A program made the position numbers and the translations under genes. The notes under the pieces are model-generated. The model made no database searches. It had not been told where the DNA came from and saw nothing but the letters and a program-made list of their open reading frames with translations. Positions 13,103 through 20,317 of a DNA stretch of 44,646 nucleotides are shown here, one piece after another. The stretch is taken from assembly GCA_903847385.1 (NCBI GenBank), contig CAINDO010000163.1, positions 1-44,646 on the forward strand. Direction: 5' to 3'. How positions within the stretch are numbered: the stretch's first letter is position 1; every line of letters starts with the position of its first letter. Origin of the DNA: an uncultured Myxococcales bacterium. GTDB taxonomy: Bacteria > Myxococcota_A > Bradymonadia > UBA7976 > UBA1532.

Positions 13103-14004
13103 CCGACGACCTCGCGGTGCAGGCGCCACGAGAGGGCCCCGAAGCCGAGCGCCGATTGCAGCGTGAGCGCCAGGAACGAGGCGAGGCCGCTCTCGTTGAG
13201 CGCCTCACCGCGCGACAGGAGCGCACCGCTGACGCTGGTGCTGCCGACGTCCAGCAGGCCGTGGGCCACCGTGCGCAGGTCACGCATCGGCGACAGGTAG
13301 CCGCCCCAATCGTGTCCGGCCGCGGGCAGGGCCTCGCCGAAGGCCATCAGGCCGAAGAGCACGGCGATGAAGGTCGCGCCCACCGTGCGGGACTTCTCGC
13401 CGAGCGACGACAGGCCGAGCACGACGCCCGTCAGCCAGGTGCTGGCGGCCAGGCTCGTGGCCAGCGTCGGCAGACCGAGGCGCCACAGGTTCTGCCCACG
13501 CTCGGCGTCGATGCCGCCCACGGCGACGAACCACAAGAGCATCGCCGGCAGGACGATCGTCGCCGCGGGCACCGCGCCGGCCCCCAGACATTTGCCCAGG
13601 GCGTAGTCCATCTTCGTGAGGGGTCGGGCGAAGTACAGGTCGAAGGCGCCGGCGTGGCGATCGTCCGCGACGAAACCCGCGGTGATGATGGCCATGGCCA
13701 CGGCGGTCGAGAAGAACTGGGCCTGCACGAAGCTGGAGAGGACCTCCTGCGCCGTCCCGAAGGTCGACTGGGCCATCTCCGTCGAGCCGGCGACCCCCGG
13801 GTCGAACTCGCGCAGCAACACCTGGCTGATCATCCACACGCCGTGAACCATCAGCGTGCCGAAGCAGAAGAGCAGGGCGACCTTCGTCGCGCGGCGCCGC
13901 CAGGCCAGCTGAAGAGCCGTACGCGCGATGGGCCACGGCGCGAATCGGTGGCGGGGGCTGTCGTCCAGGCGTCGGTAGCCGACGGCGAAGATGCGATCTT
14001 TCAA
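13099..14004 (-). CDS. ABC-2 type transporter permease (first), TTG start
   Basis: This 301-residue membrane protein begins KDRIFAVGYRRLDDS after a TTG start. The frame stays open far upstream inside the ATPase gene, but that part is its shadow. TTG 14004 overlaps the ATPase stop as TTGA and has GGGAG a few bases before it. Hydrophobic segments at about residues 35-55, 95-115, 145-165, 180-200, 215-235 and 270-290 give roughly six helices. The motif DDRHAGAFDLYFARPLTKMD is the characteristic cytoplasmic segment of this permease class. It ends with a 4-bp ATGA overlap into the next ATPase. The region 70-95 is probably extracytoplasmic. Confidence 0.82.
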   Translation of the reverse strand: MKDRIFAVGYRRLDDSPRHRFAPWPIARTALQLAWRRRATKVALLFCFGTLMVHGVWMISQVLLREFDPGVAGSTEMAQSTFGTAQEVLSSFVQAQFFSTAVAMAIITAGFVADDRHAGAFDLYFARPLTKMDYALGKCLGAGAVPAATIVLPAMLLWFVAVGGIDAERGQNLWRLGLPTLATSLAASTWLTGVVLGLSSLGEKSRTVGATFIAVLFGLMAFGEALPAAGHDWGGYLSPMRDLRTVAHGLLDVGSTSVSGALLSRGEALNESGLASFLALTLQSALGFGALSWRLHREVVG

Positions 14005-14918
14005 CGGGGACTCCCGATGGCTTCGAGGAACGCCTCTTCCAGCGTGGCGTCCTGCGGCTCCAGGTGCCAAAGGGGGTGCCCCGTCGCGGCCGCGCCGGCC
14101 CAGACGAGGTCCGCGGGTGCGTCCGCCGGCAGCGTGACGGCCAGCTCGTCGTCCCGCCGACCAGGACGCACCTCGCACCCGCGCTCGGTCAGCCACGCGC
14201 CCAGGGCCGCCGCGGGCCCACGCGTCCGCAGGTCGAACACGCGCTGACGGCGGACCTGCAGGGCGTCCAGCGGTCCGGAGAACAGCACGCGGCCCGCCTG
14301 CATGATGATGCACGCGTCGCAGGTCCGCTCGACGTCGTGCAGCAAGTGGGTCGAGAGCAGCACCGCCGGCCCGGCGCCCTTGCGGAGTTGCACGATCAGG
14401 TCGAGCAGCTCGTCCCGGCTCTCGGGGTCCAGGCCCGTGGTGGGCTCGTCGAGCAGCACGAGCGCGGGGTCGTGCACCAGGGCCATGGCGACCTTGACCC
14501 GCTGGTGCATGCCGGTGCTGTAGGTCTCCACGGGCCGGTGCCGCGACTCGTCCAGGCCGACCAGATCGAGGATCTCGTGGGCGCGGCGCAGGGCGTGGGC
14601 ACGGCGCAGGCCGCAGAGCTCACCGGCGTAAGCGACGGACTCCAGGCCGCTCAGCCCGGGCAGCCGCCCGGCCCCCTCCGCGGCGTACCCCAGCTTTGCA
14701 CGGACGGCGGTCGGCTCGCGGCGCACGTCGAGCCCGAGCACCGTGGCCTCGCCCGCGTCCGGGGCGAGCAGGCCGAGACAGATCTTCATGAGCGTGGTCT
14801 TGCCGGCGCCGTTGGGCCCCAGGAGCCCGATGGCCCGGCCATCCACGGCGGCGGTCACGCCGTCGAGCGCCGGCGCGCCCCGGAACAGCTTTCGCACGCC
14901 GCGGAATTCGAGAAGCAT
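14001..14918 (-). CDS. ABC transporter ATP-binding protein (first)
   Basis: The protein has 305 residues with Walker A GPNGAGKTT (34-42), signature YSTGMHQRVKVAMALVHDP, Walker B ALVLLDEP, D-loop TTGLDPES and H-loop LLSTHLLHDVE. The C-terminal region beyond residue 220 resembles the DUF4162-like tail of ABC-2 exporter ATPases. It heads an operon of ATPase, permease, ATPase and permease whose junctions overlap by 4, 4 and 8 bp. A promoter-like TTGATT-N17-TAAGCG lies so close upstream that the mRNA may start almost at the ATG; no ribosome binding site is visible. Two paralogous ATPase/permease pairs suggest either a heteromeric exporter or two coupled exporters. Confidence 0.9.
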   Translation of the reverse strand: MLLEFRGVRKLFRGAPALDGVTAAVDGRAIGLLGPNGAGKTTLMKICLGLLAPDAGEATVLGLDVRREPTAVRAKLGYAAEGAGRLPGLSGLESVAYAGELCGLRRAHALRRAHEILDLVGLDESRHRPVETYSTGMHQRVKVAMALVHDPALVLLDEPTTGLDPESRDELLDLIVQLRKGAGPAVLLSTHLLHDVERTCDACIIMQAGRVLFSGPLDALQVRRQRVFDLRTRGPAAALGAWLTERGCEVRPGRRDDELAVTLPADAPADLVWAGAAATGHPLWHLEPQDATLEEAFLEAIGSPR

Positions 14919-14924
14919 GAGTCC

Positions 14925-14953
14925 CGCTTAGCAGTCGGCGTGTTCCCAATCAA
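14925..14953 (-). promoter_or_regulatory. Promoter of the ABC operon, possibly leaderless
   Basis: On the minus strand TTGATT (14948-14953), a 17-bp spacer and TAAGCG (14925-14930) are present, with TGC just before the -10, so it is also an extended -10. Only six bases (14919-14924) separate the -10 box from the ATG, which would place transcription initiation at or next to the start codon. Confidence 0.45.
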
Positions 14954-14984
14954 CGCCGACGTGCGGGATGCCGATGAGGGGGAC

Positions 14985-16067
14985 ATGACCGCGAAAGCCG
15001 CCCATGCCCTCATTGTCGAAGACGAGCCGGACCACGGCCTGCTGCTTCGCATCCTCCTCGAGCGGGACGGCATGACGGTGGACGAGGCGGCCGACGTGGA
15101 AGGGGCGCACGCGCTCGCGGCGAGGCGCCGACCAGACATCGTCGTGCTCGACGTGCCCGCCGGACCCGCGGGTGGGGCGAGCCGCTGCCGGCGTCTGCGT
15201 GAATCCGCGGCGCTGGCGGACGTGCCCGTCGTGGCCTTGAGCGCCGTGCACGACCGGGGCGCCCGCGACGCCCTCTTCGAGGCCGGCGTGGACAGCCTGC
15301 TGGGCAAACCCGTGGTGCCCTGGCTGCTGGAGTGGCAGGTGCGCTCCGCCCTGCGCCGGCCCGTGCGCCACTACCCCGCGGGCGCCCAGGACCTGCTCGC
15401 CGAGAACCGCGCCTGGATGGGCTACCTGGTCCACGACCTGAACAATCCGCTGACCGTCGTCGGCGGCAGCCTGTCGCTGATGGCGCTCGACCCGATGACG
15501 CCCCGACAGCGGCGCGCCATGGACCAGGCGCGCACGGCCCACGAGCGGCTGAGCCGGATGGTCCAGTCGCTGCTGGACGTCGAGCGCGTCGAACACGGGC
15601 GCCTCAAGACGGACGCCCGGCCGACGTCGGTGGCCGCGCTGCTCGACGAGGTCGCCTTCGCGCTGGCCGCGCTGGCCGAGCCCCGCGAGGTCCACGTGGA
15701 CGTCCGCAGCTGCGGCGAGACGCTGTGGCCCCTGGATCGTGAGCTCGTGGAGCGCGCCCTGATCAACCTGGGCGAGAACGCCATCCGCCACGCCCCGCGG
15801 GGGAGCACGCTGCGCCTGCAGGCCCGGGAGGAGGGCGACCTGCTGCTCGTCTCCGTGGCCGATCAGGGCCCGGGTGTGCCGGCCGAGGCGCGCGAGCGCA
15901 TCTTCGAGCGGAGCGTGCAGCTCGGCGAGCGGCGGAGTCAAGGCGCCGCGGGCCTGGGCCTGGCGTTCTGCAAGCTCGTGGCCGAGTCCCACGGCGGGCG
16001 CGCCTGGGTCGAGTCCGGGCCGCGCGGCGGCGCCGTCTTCGTGCTCGGCCTGCCCTGGCCGACCTGA
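14985..16067 (+). CDS. Receiver-histidine kinase hybrid
   Basis: This 360-residue soluble protein starts at ATG 14985 after a strong GAGGGGG site. Residues 1-120 form a receiver domain with E12/D13, phosphoacceptor D56 (IVVLDVPAG), S86 and K108. Then comes a HisKA dimerisation domain with H150 in LVHDLNNPL. The HATPase domain has the N box NLGENAIRHA, G1 DQGPGVP, F box IFERS and G2 AAGLGLAF. The order receiver then kinase suggests that the receiver controls the kinase, or that it is an intermediate in a phosphorelay; there is no sensory or membrane domain. It is transcribed divergently from the ABC operon with 66 bp between starts. A link to that exporter is only positional. Confidence 0.87.
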   Translation: MTAKAAHALIVEDEPDHGLLLRILLERDGMTVDEAADVEGAHALAARRRPDIVVLDVPAGPAGGASRCRRLRESAALADVPVVALSAVHDRGARDALFEAGVDSLLGKPVVPWLLEWQVRSALRRPVRHYPAGAQDLLAENRAWMGYLVHDLNNPLTVVGGSLSLMALDPMTPRQRRAMDQARTAHERLSRMVQSLLDVERVEHGRLKTDARPTSVAALLDEVAFALAALAEPREVHVDVRSCGETLWPLDRELVERALINLGENAIRHAPRGSTLRLQAREEGDLLLVSVADQGPGVPAEARERIFERSVQLGERRSQGAAGLGLAFCKLVAESHGGRAWVESGPRGGAVFVLGLPWPT

Positions 16068-16070
16068 GCG

Positions 16071-16907
16071 TCAGAGCTGCGCGGGGTGCCAGGTCAGGCG
16101 GAAGTCGCGATCGAGAAAAACGACCGTATCCGCCGGGATCTCGACGGCGCCCTGCGGCGCGACCGGGCCATCCACGATCACCACGCTGGCCGGCGCTCCG
16201 AGGGCGGTCGAGCCGCCCCCGGGCGTGAGCTCCACGGGCAGGGGCTCGTAGGCGCGGGGCGTCGGTCGCACCGCGAGCAGCCATAGGGGCGACCCGTGCC
16301 GAACGGCGTAGAAGCTCTGACCATTGGTGAGCAGGGCCGAGATGCCGAAGGGCGCGTCGCGCGACTCGGCGCTGCAGAGCAGGCGCCAGGCGGTCAGCGA
16401 CTGGCCCAGCGTGCGGGCGACGCGGGCGGGCTCCACGGACCACAGCCGCGGCGAGATGCCCTCGTCCGCCAACCGGGCCAGGAACAGGTGAAAAAACGCC
16501 TCGGCGTCCGTCTCGCCGGCGACGTTGCGGGCGAGCGAGTCGGGCAGCAGGGCCCGCGCGGCGTCGAAGACGGCCTCGTCCCCGGGGAATGTGCCGACCT
16601 GCGCATACAGCCACGGCCCGAAACGGAACGGCTGCGTGTTCTCGAACTTCAGGTCGCCGACCTCGGCGCGCCGAACGTGCGCGAGGAACGCGTTCGTCCG
16701 GACCTCGGCCGTGACCTGCTCCAGGTCGATGGCCTGGTCGCGCAGCTGCGGCCGGCGCTGCAGGAGCACGTCCCCGGCCTGGGCGTAACCCATCCCGTAG
16801 CCGTGCCGATTCTCGCTCGCCGAGACGCGAATGCGCTCGCCCGCCAGCCGGAGCAGCGGAGCGACGGGACCACTGGCGTAAGCGAAGACCCCGAACAGGC
16901 GGGACAT
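16071..16907 (-). CDS. Class II glutamine amidotransferase-like protein with Ser in place of the nucleophile Cys
   Basis: This is 278 residues, beginning MSRLFGVFAYASG. The family (YafJ/EgtC/GATase type 2, Ntn-hydrolase fold) normally begins MCRLFG, with Cys2 becoming the N-terminal nucleophile after Met removal; here residue 2 is Ser. Family landmarks remain: FLAHVRRAEVGDLKFENTQPF, matching the HvRyAt and NtHPF motifs. The usual HNG is replaced by AQVG and the His of NTHPF is Gln. Ser can act as nucleophile in some Ntn hydrolases, so altered chemistry is possible, but loss of amidotransfer is at least as likely. It lies 22 bp after the HEAT-repeat gene on the same strand, with GAGGAGG upstream of the ATG. 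It converges on the kinase gene with 3 bp between stops. Confidence 0.8.
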   Translation of the reverse strand: MSRLFGVFAYASGPVAPLLRLAGERIRVSASENRHGYGMGYAQAGDVLLQRRPQLRDQAIDLEQVTAEVRTNAFLAHVRRAEVGDLKFENTQPFRFGPWLYAQVGTFPGDEAVFDAARALLPDSLARNVAGETDAEAFFHLFLARLADEGISPRLWSVEPARVARTLGQSLTAWRLLCSAESRDAPFGISALLTNGQSFYAVRHGSPLWLLAVRPTPRAYEPLPVELTPGGGSTALGAPASVVIVDGPVAPQGAVEIPADTVVFLDRDFRLTWHPAQL

Positions 16908-16929
16908 GCGAAGGTGTCCTCCTCGAGCG

Positions 16930-18402
16930 CTAGTCTGTGGGCATCATACCCGAACGGGCGAGTCGGAGTCTTGCAGCCGCGGCGACGATGCGCACGGCGG
17001 GGACCGGATCGTCCGTCGCCTCGATCAGAGCCTGCCCCGGATCGTCCACCTCGCCCGTCGCCACGGCGTGCGCGGCCAGGAAACGCAGCTCGGGGGTGGC
17101 GCTGCGCAGGGCTGCGTCCGCGGCCAGGCCACGCGTCTGCTGGTCGCCGTGCGCGAGCAGGGCACCGAGCGCCGTGACCACCGTCGGGAGCTCCGGCGCC
17201 CACAGCGGCAGGCGCTCGAAACCATCGGAGAGATGGGCGAGTCGACTCAGGGCGGCGGCACACTGCGCGCCCCCCCGAGTGGCGTAGCGTTCGGCGAGCA
17301 CCTTGACGAGCTGGTCCCGCAGGCCGGGGTTGCCGCCACGAACGGCCGCGTCCACGGCGGCCAGCGCCCGCGCGGGTTCCAGCTCGACGAGCGCGGCGGC
17401 GGCCAGCGCGCGGGGCTCGGTACGGTCGTCGTCCAGCAGGGGCACGAGCAGGCGCAGCAGCGCGGGCTCGAAGCGAGTCGACAGGGCCAGGGCCACGGCA
17501 CGGCGCACGTCCGGCTCGGGGTGGGCCACGGCGGCGGTCAGGGCGTCCACGGCGACGGGTCCACCGACCGCCGCCAGCGCCGAGATGGCCGGACCGGCCT
17601 CGGCGACCTCGCGCGAGAGCACGGACGCCCGCAGACGCGCGCACTCGGCGTCCACGCCGAGGCGACACAGCGACGCCCGCGCCGTGGGACCGACGATGCC
17701 CGAGTCCTCGGCGGCGACGTGGAAGAGCGCCGGGATCGCCGAGACCTCGCCGACCTCGCCCAACAGCCGCGCGGCCTGCGCTCGCCGCTCCGCCGCGCCC
17801 ATCATCAGCTCGTCGAGCAGGCGCGGCAGCGGATCGGCGAGGGCGTGCTCGAAGGCGGCGTGAATGCCGTCCACCCGGACGGTCTCGTCCTGGTCGGCCA
17901 GCGCCCGGGCGACCACGCGGCGACGCGTGGTTGCGTCCAGGGGCCCCAGGTGGGTCAGCGCCGCGCGCCGAACCTCGGCGTGGTCGGACTTGGCCGCCGA
18001 CTCGACGATCTCGGCATACAGCGCCGGCGGGCACTCGTCGTCGGCCGCCGCGAGCGCCCGCAACTGGTCCGCGGCCCCGGGGCCCGCCGCCCAGGCCCGC
18101 AGGGACTCGGCGACGGCGGCGGGTTCCAGGCGCAGGCGCGCCCGCAGCGCCGCGGCCTTGACCATCGGATCGGCGTCGGTCGCGCCCCGCCGCGCCACCT
18201 CGAGGCGATCACTCAGACCCGCCGCGCCGATCGCGTCGATGGCGACCGCCCGGTGCGCCGCGATGGGCGAAACCAGGGCGGAGTCGAGGACGTCCTCGGC
18301 CCGCCGGACGGAGCCGAGCGGGGGAACGGGGGCCGCGCACGCGGCGAGCGTGGCGGCGAGCCAGACGGCCGTGCGCACGCTCAGAGGTGCGCCGTGAGCC
18401 AT
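16930..18402 (-). CDS. HEAT-repeat lipoprotein
   Basis: The protein has 490 residues. A short hydrophobic segment VRTAVWLAATLAAC ends in lipobox LAAC (C22 from ATG 18402), predicting a lipoprotein. Nearly all the mature protein is built of alpha-helical HEAT-like repeats of about 30-35 residues, for example HAEVRRAALTHLGPLDATTR and DGIHAAFEHALADPLPRLLD. Such solenoids bind proteins rather than catalyse. The ATG lies inside the end of the upstream hydrolase gene (22-bp overlap); an in-frame GTG at 18379, just after that stop, is an alternative start giving a very short signal. It is the middle gene of a hydrolase, HEAT, amidotransferase-like operon. Partner unknown. Confidence 0.75.
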   Translation of the reverse strand: MAHGAPLSVRTAVWLAATLAACAAPVPPLGSVRRAEDVLDSALVSPIAAHRAVAIDAIGAAGLSDRLEVARRGATDADPMVKAAALRARLRLEPAAVAESLRAWAAGPGAADQLRALAAADDECPPALYAEIVESAAKSDHAEVRRAALTHLGPLDATTRRRVVARALADQDETVRVDGIHAAFEHALADPLPRLLDELMMGAAERRAQAARLLGEVGEVSAIPALFHVAAEDSGIVGPTARASLCRLGVDAECARLRASVLSREVAEAGPAISALAAVGGPVAVDALTAAVAHPEPDVRRAVALALSTRFEPALLRLLVPLLDDDRTEPRALAAAALVELEPARALAAVDAAVRGGNPGLRDQLVKVLAERYATRGGAQCAAALSRLAHLSDGFERLPLWAPELPTVVTALGALLAHGDQQTRGLAADAALRSATPELRFLAAHAVATGEVDDPGQALIEATDDPVPAVRIVAAAARLRLARSGMMPTD

Positions 18403-19223
18403 TGGGTCAGGTCGCCGATGGGCTCGTCCCGCCGCGTCTCGAAGTAGATCTCGTGGAACAGCCCGGCGTACTCGCGCAGGGTCTTGTCGGCGCTCCCGAT
18501 GTGCTCGAAGATCGCCCGCGTCGCCGACGGCGACGCCACGCGGTCGTCACCGCCCTGCTGGACGAGGATCGGCAGCGTGAGCCGCGCGGCGCGCTCCGGC
18601 AGTTCGGCGTGCACCCGCAGCATCTCGGTGAACCACCGCGCCGAGGCGTGCGTTCCGACCAGCTTGTCCGTGGCGTAGGCCTTCACGACCTCGGCGTCGT
18701 GCGTGAGCGTGGCCGGGTCGATGTCCGTCGGCAGCGCCATCGTGGGCACCAAGCGGCTGAGCACGCGGCCCGCCGTGGACTTCCAGCCCGGCACCTGGAT
18801 GCCGAAGCCCAGGAAAGGGCTGCTCAACACGACGCCGCGGAACCCCTCGGGGGACTGCGCGGAGTAGGTCAGCGAGAGCAGCCCGCCGTGGCTGTGCCCG
18901 ACCAGGAAGCGGGGCAGATCCGGCGTCGCCGCGAAGAACTTGTCCCGAAACAGGCGGATCTCGTCGAAGTAGTCCTCGAACCGGTAGACGTGCCCGCGCC
19001 GACCGCCGGAGCGGCCGTGACCGCGGTAGTCGAATCGCCACGTGTTGAAGCCGGCCTCGGCGAGTCGGTCGACGACCCCGGCGTAGCGCCCGCAGTGCTC
19101 GGCATACCCGTGCAACAACAGGACGGCGCCCTTCGCGCCCTCGACCGTGTCGTGCTCGAAGTAGAAGCTCAGGCCGTCTGGGCCGGTGAAGAATCCGCGT
19201 TCCTGGACCCTGCGAGTGCTCAC
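18381..19223 (-). CDS. Alpha/beta hydrolase, monoacylglycerol lipase-like (Hydrolase_4 family)
   Basis: The protein has 280 residues from a GTG start. It has the alpha/beta hydrolase oxyanion segment LLLHGYAEHCGRY (35-47), DYRGHGRSGG (65-74), the nucleophile elbow GHSHGG with S111, acid D227 (QGGDDRVAS) and catalytic H257 (GLFHEIYFE). This matches the bacterial monoglyceride lipase/lysophospholipase group, which hydrolyses acylglycerols or lysolipids. There is no signal peptide, so it is probably cytoplasmic. It is the first gene of the operon with the HEAT lipoprotein and the amidotransferase-like protein. The substrate is inferred from the family only. Confidence 0.88.
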   Translation of the reverse strand: MSTRRVQERGFFTGPDGLSFYFEHDTVEGAKGAVLLLHGYAEHCGRYAGVVDRLAEAGFNTWRFDYRGHGRSGGRRGHVYRFEDYFDEIRLFRDKFFAATPDLPRFLVGHSHGGLLSLTYSAQSPEGFRGVVLSSPFLGFGIQVPGWKSTAGRVLSRLVPTMALPTDIDPATLTHDAEVVKAYATDKLVGTHASARWFTEMLRVHAELPERAARLTLPILVQQGGDDRVASPSATRAIFEHIGSADKTLREYAGLFHEIYFETRRDEPIGDLTQWLTAHL

Positions 19224-19242
19224 GTCCGGCCGTCCGCTGCTG

Positions 19243-19248
19243 TATATA
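19243..19248. promoter_or_regulatory. Symmetric TATATA box in the divergent spacer
   Basis: TATATA is self-complementary and could serve as a -10 box for both the rightward gene (ATG 19281) and the leftward hydrolase gene (GTG 19223). Leaders would be about 26 and 13 nt. No convincing -35 hexamer is seen on either strand. Confidence 0.35.
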
Positions 19249-19280
19249 GGCGCATCGGTTCTTACGGGAGGTGAAGACCC

Positions 19281-19850
19281 ATGTCAATCGGACGCTGGCT
19301 CGGCCCGGCGGTGCTCTTCGGCCTGTGCGTGGCGACGCCCGCCGGGGCCGTCGACGTGTTTCTGAACAACACCAAGGTCACGGGCTCGGTGAAGGCCTTG
19401 GCCATGCCCAAGGTCGACGTCCGCTTCGACGACGTCGGCAACGTCTACATCGACGCCCCGGGCTACAAGGTCGAGATCGCGACGCCGCCGCCGCCGCCGC
19501 CGCCACCGGGTCACTACTACCTGGTCGTGAACGTGCCCGCGCCCGGCCACTATGCGCTCGAGGTCGCCGCCAACGGCAAGTCCGTCGCCAGCATCCCGGC
19601 CAAGAGCCAGAGCTACTTCGTCGAGCTCACGGACAAGTTCCAGGGCGGCGCGAACGGCATGCTCTTCACGTTCCTGCCCGCCCCCGATGCGCCGCCGGTC
19701 CCCGAGATGGAGGCCGTGGACATCCTGGTCGGGCGCGGCGAGACGGGCGCGGACGGCACCCTGACCATCAACCGCGTGCTCGGCACGCTCAAGCGCAAGA
19801 CGGGCAACCGCATCGCCGAAGCGGTGCCGATGACCTTCGAGCTCAAGTGA
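19281..19850 (+). CDS. Secreted protein of unknown function with octaproline linker
   Basis: This 189-residue protein has a Sec signal peptide, MSIGRWLGPAVLFGLCVATP, with cleavage predicted after AGA near residue 23. The N-terminal mature part (24-67) carries FLNNTKVTGSV and VDVRFDDVGNVYIDAPGYKV. Then a run of eight prolines encoded by CCG repeats (residues 70-77) leads to a beta-rich C-terminal domain (78-189) with HYYLVVNVPAPGHYALEV and a possible fibrillar or carrier-like fold. I do not recognise the family. A strong GGGAGGTGA ribosome binding site precedes the ATG. It is probably periplasmic or surface. Its last 8 bp overlap the end of the DUF1285 gene on the other strand. Confidence 0.75.
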   Translation: MSIGRWLGPAVLFGLCVATPAGAVDVFLNNTKVTGSVKALAMPKVDVRFDDVGNVYIDAPGYKVEIATPPPPPPPPGHYYLVVNVPAPGHYALEVAANGKSVASIPAKSQSYFVELTDKFQGGANGMLFTFLPAPDAPPVPEMEAVDILVGRGETGADGTLTINRVLGTLKRKTGNRIAEAVPMTFELK

Positions 19851-20316
19851 GCGCGGTGAGGGGCGTCCGCGACGCCCCGATGACGACCGCCACCCCCGTC
19901 GGGGCGGCCTCGTCCGGCACGAGCAGGTCGGCGAGCGCCGCCTGCGCCGCGCGACCGAACCGCGCACGGCGATGGGGCCCGAGCTCCACGTAGAGCAGCC
20001 CGGCGTCGTTCACGCGCAGCGCGTCGGGCGCGCACGTCGCGACCGCCTCGGTGTTCAGCGTGAGCGAGAGGCAAGCGCCCTCGACGCGGACGCTCCGCAC
20101 GACGAACGGCGTGTCGTCGCAGCGGATGTAACACCAGTGCGTGCCCACGCGTAGAATCGGCTCCCCCGTGTCCGGGAGGACGTCGATGCCGCGATTGAAC
20201 GCGGCGATCAGCCCCGCGTGCACGAAGGGCTCGCCCTCGTGGAACCAGCGCCCCTCGGCGTCCAGCCGCAGGTCGATGCTCCGGCGGAAGTCGAAGGGCA
20301 GGTCCCCCGGCTCCAC
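19843..20316 (-). CDS. DUF1285 family protein
   Basis: The protein has 157 residues from GTG 20316, one base after the upstream DUF6178 stop. The DUF1285 pattern is recognisable: DLRLDAEGRWFHEGEPFVHAG near the N-terminus, then RVGTHWCYIRCDDTPFVVRSV and LNTEAVATCAPDALRV. Length fits the family (about 160-180). The molecular function of DUF1285 is not established; the fold is known to be two related small domains. It is the last gene of the SEC-C, DUF6178, DUF1285 operon and overlaps the secreted-protein gene by 8 bp at the 3' end. Confidence 0.72.
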   Translation of the reverse strand: MEPGDLPFDFRRSIDLRLDAEGRWFHEGEPFVHAGLIAAFNRGIDVLPDTGEPILRVGTHWCYIRCDDTPFVVRSVRVEGACLSLTLNTEAVATCAPDALRVNDAGLLYVELGPHRRARFGRAAQAALADLLVPDEAAPTGVAVVIGASRTPLTALT

Positions 20317-20317
20317 C

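Noticed and set aside
19487..19506. CCG tract as a phase-variation repeat
   Set aside because: The repeat unit is a full codon, so length changes cannot switch the frame. It is better read as a proline linker.
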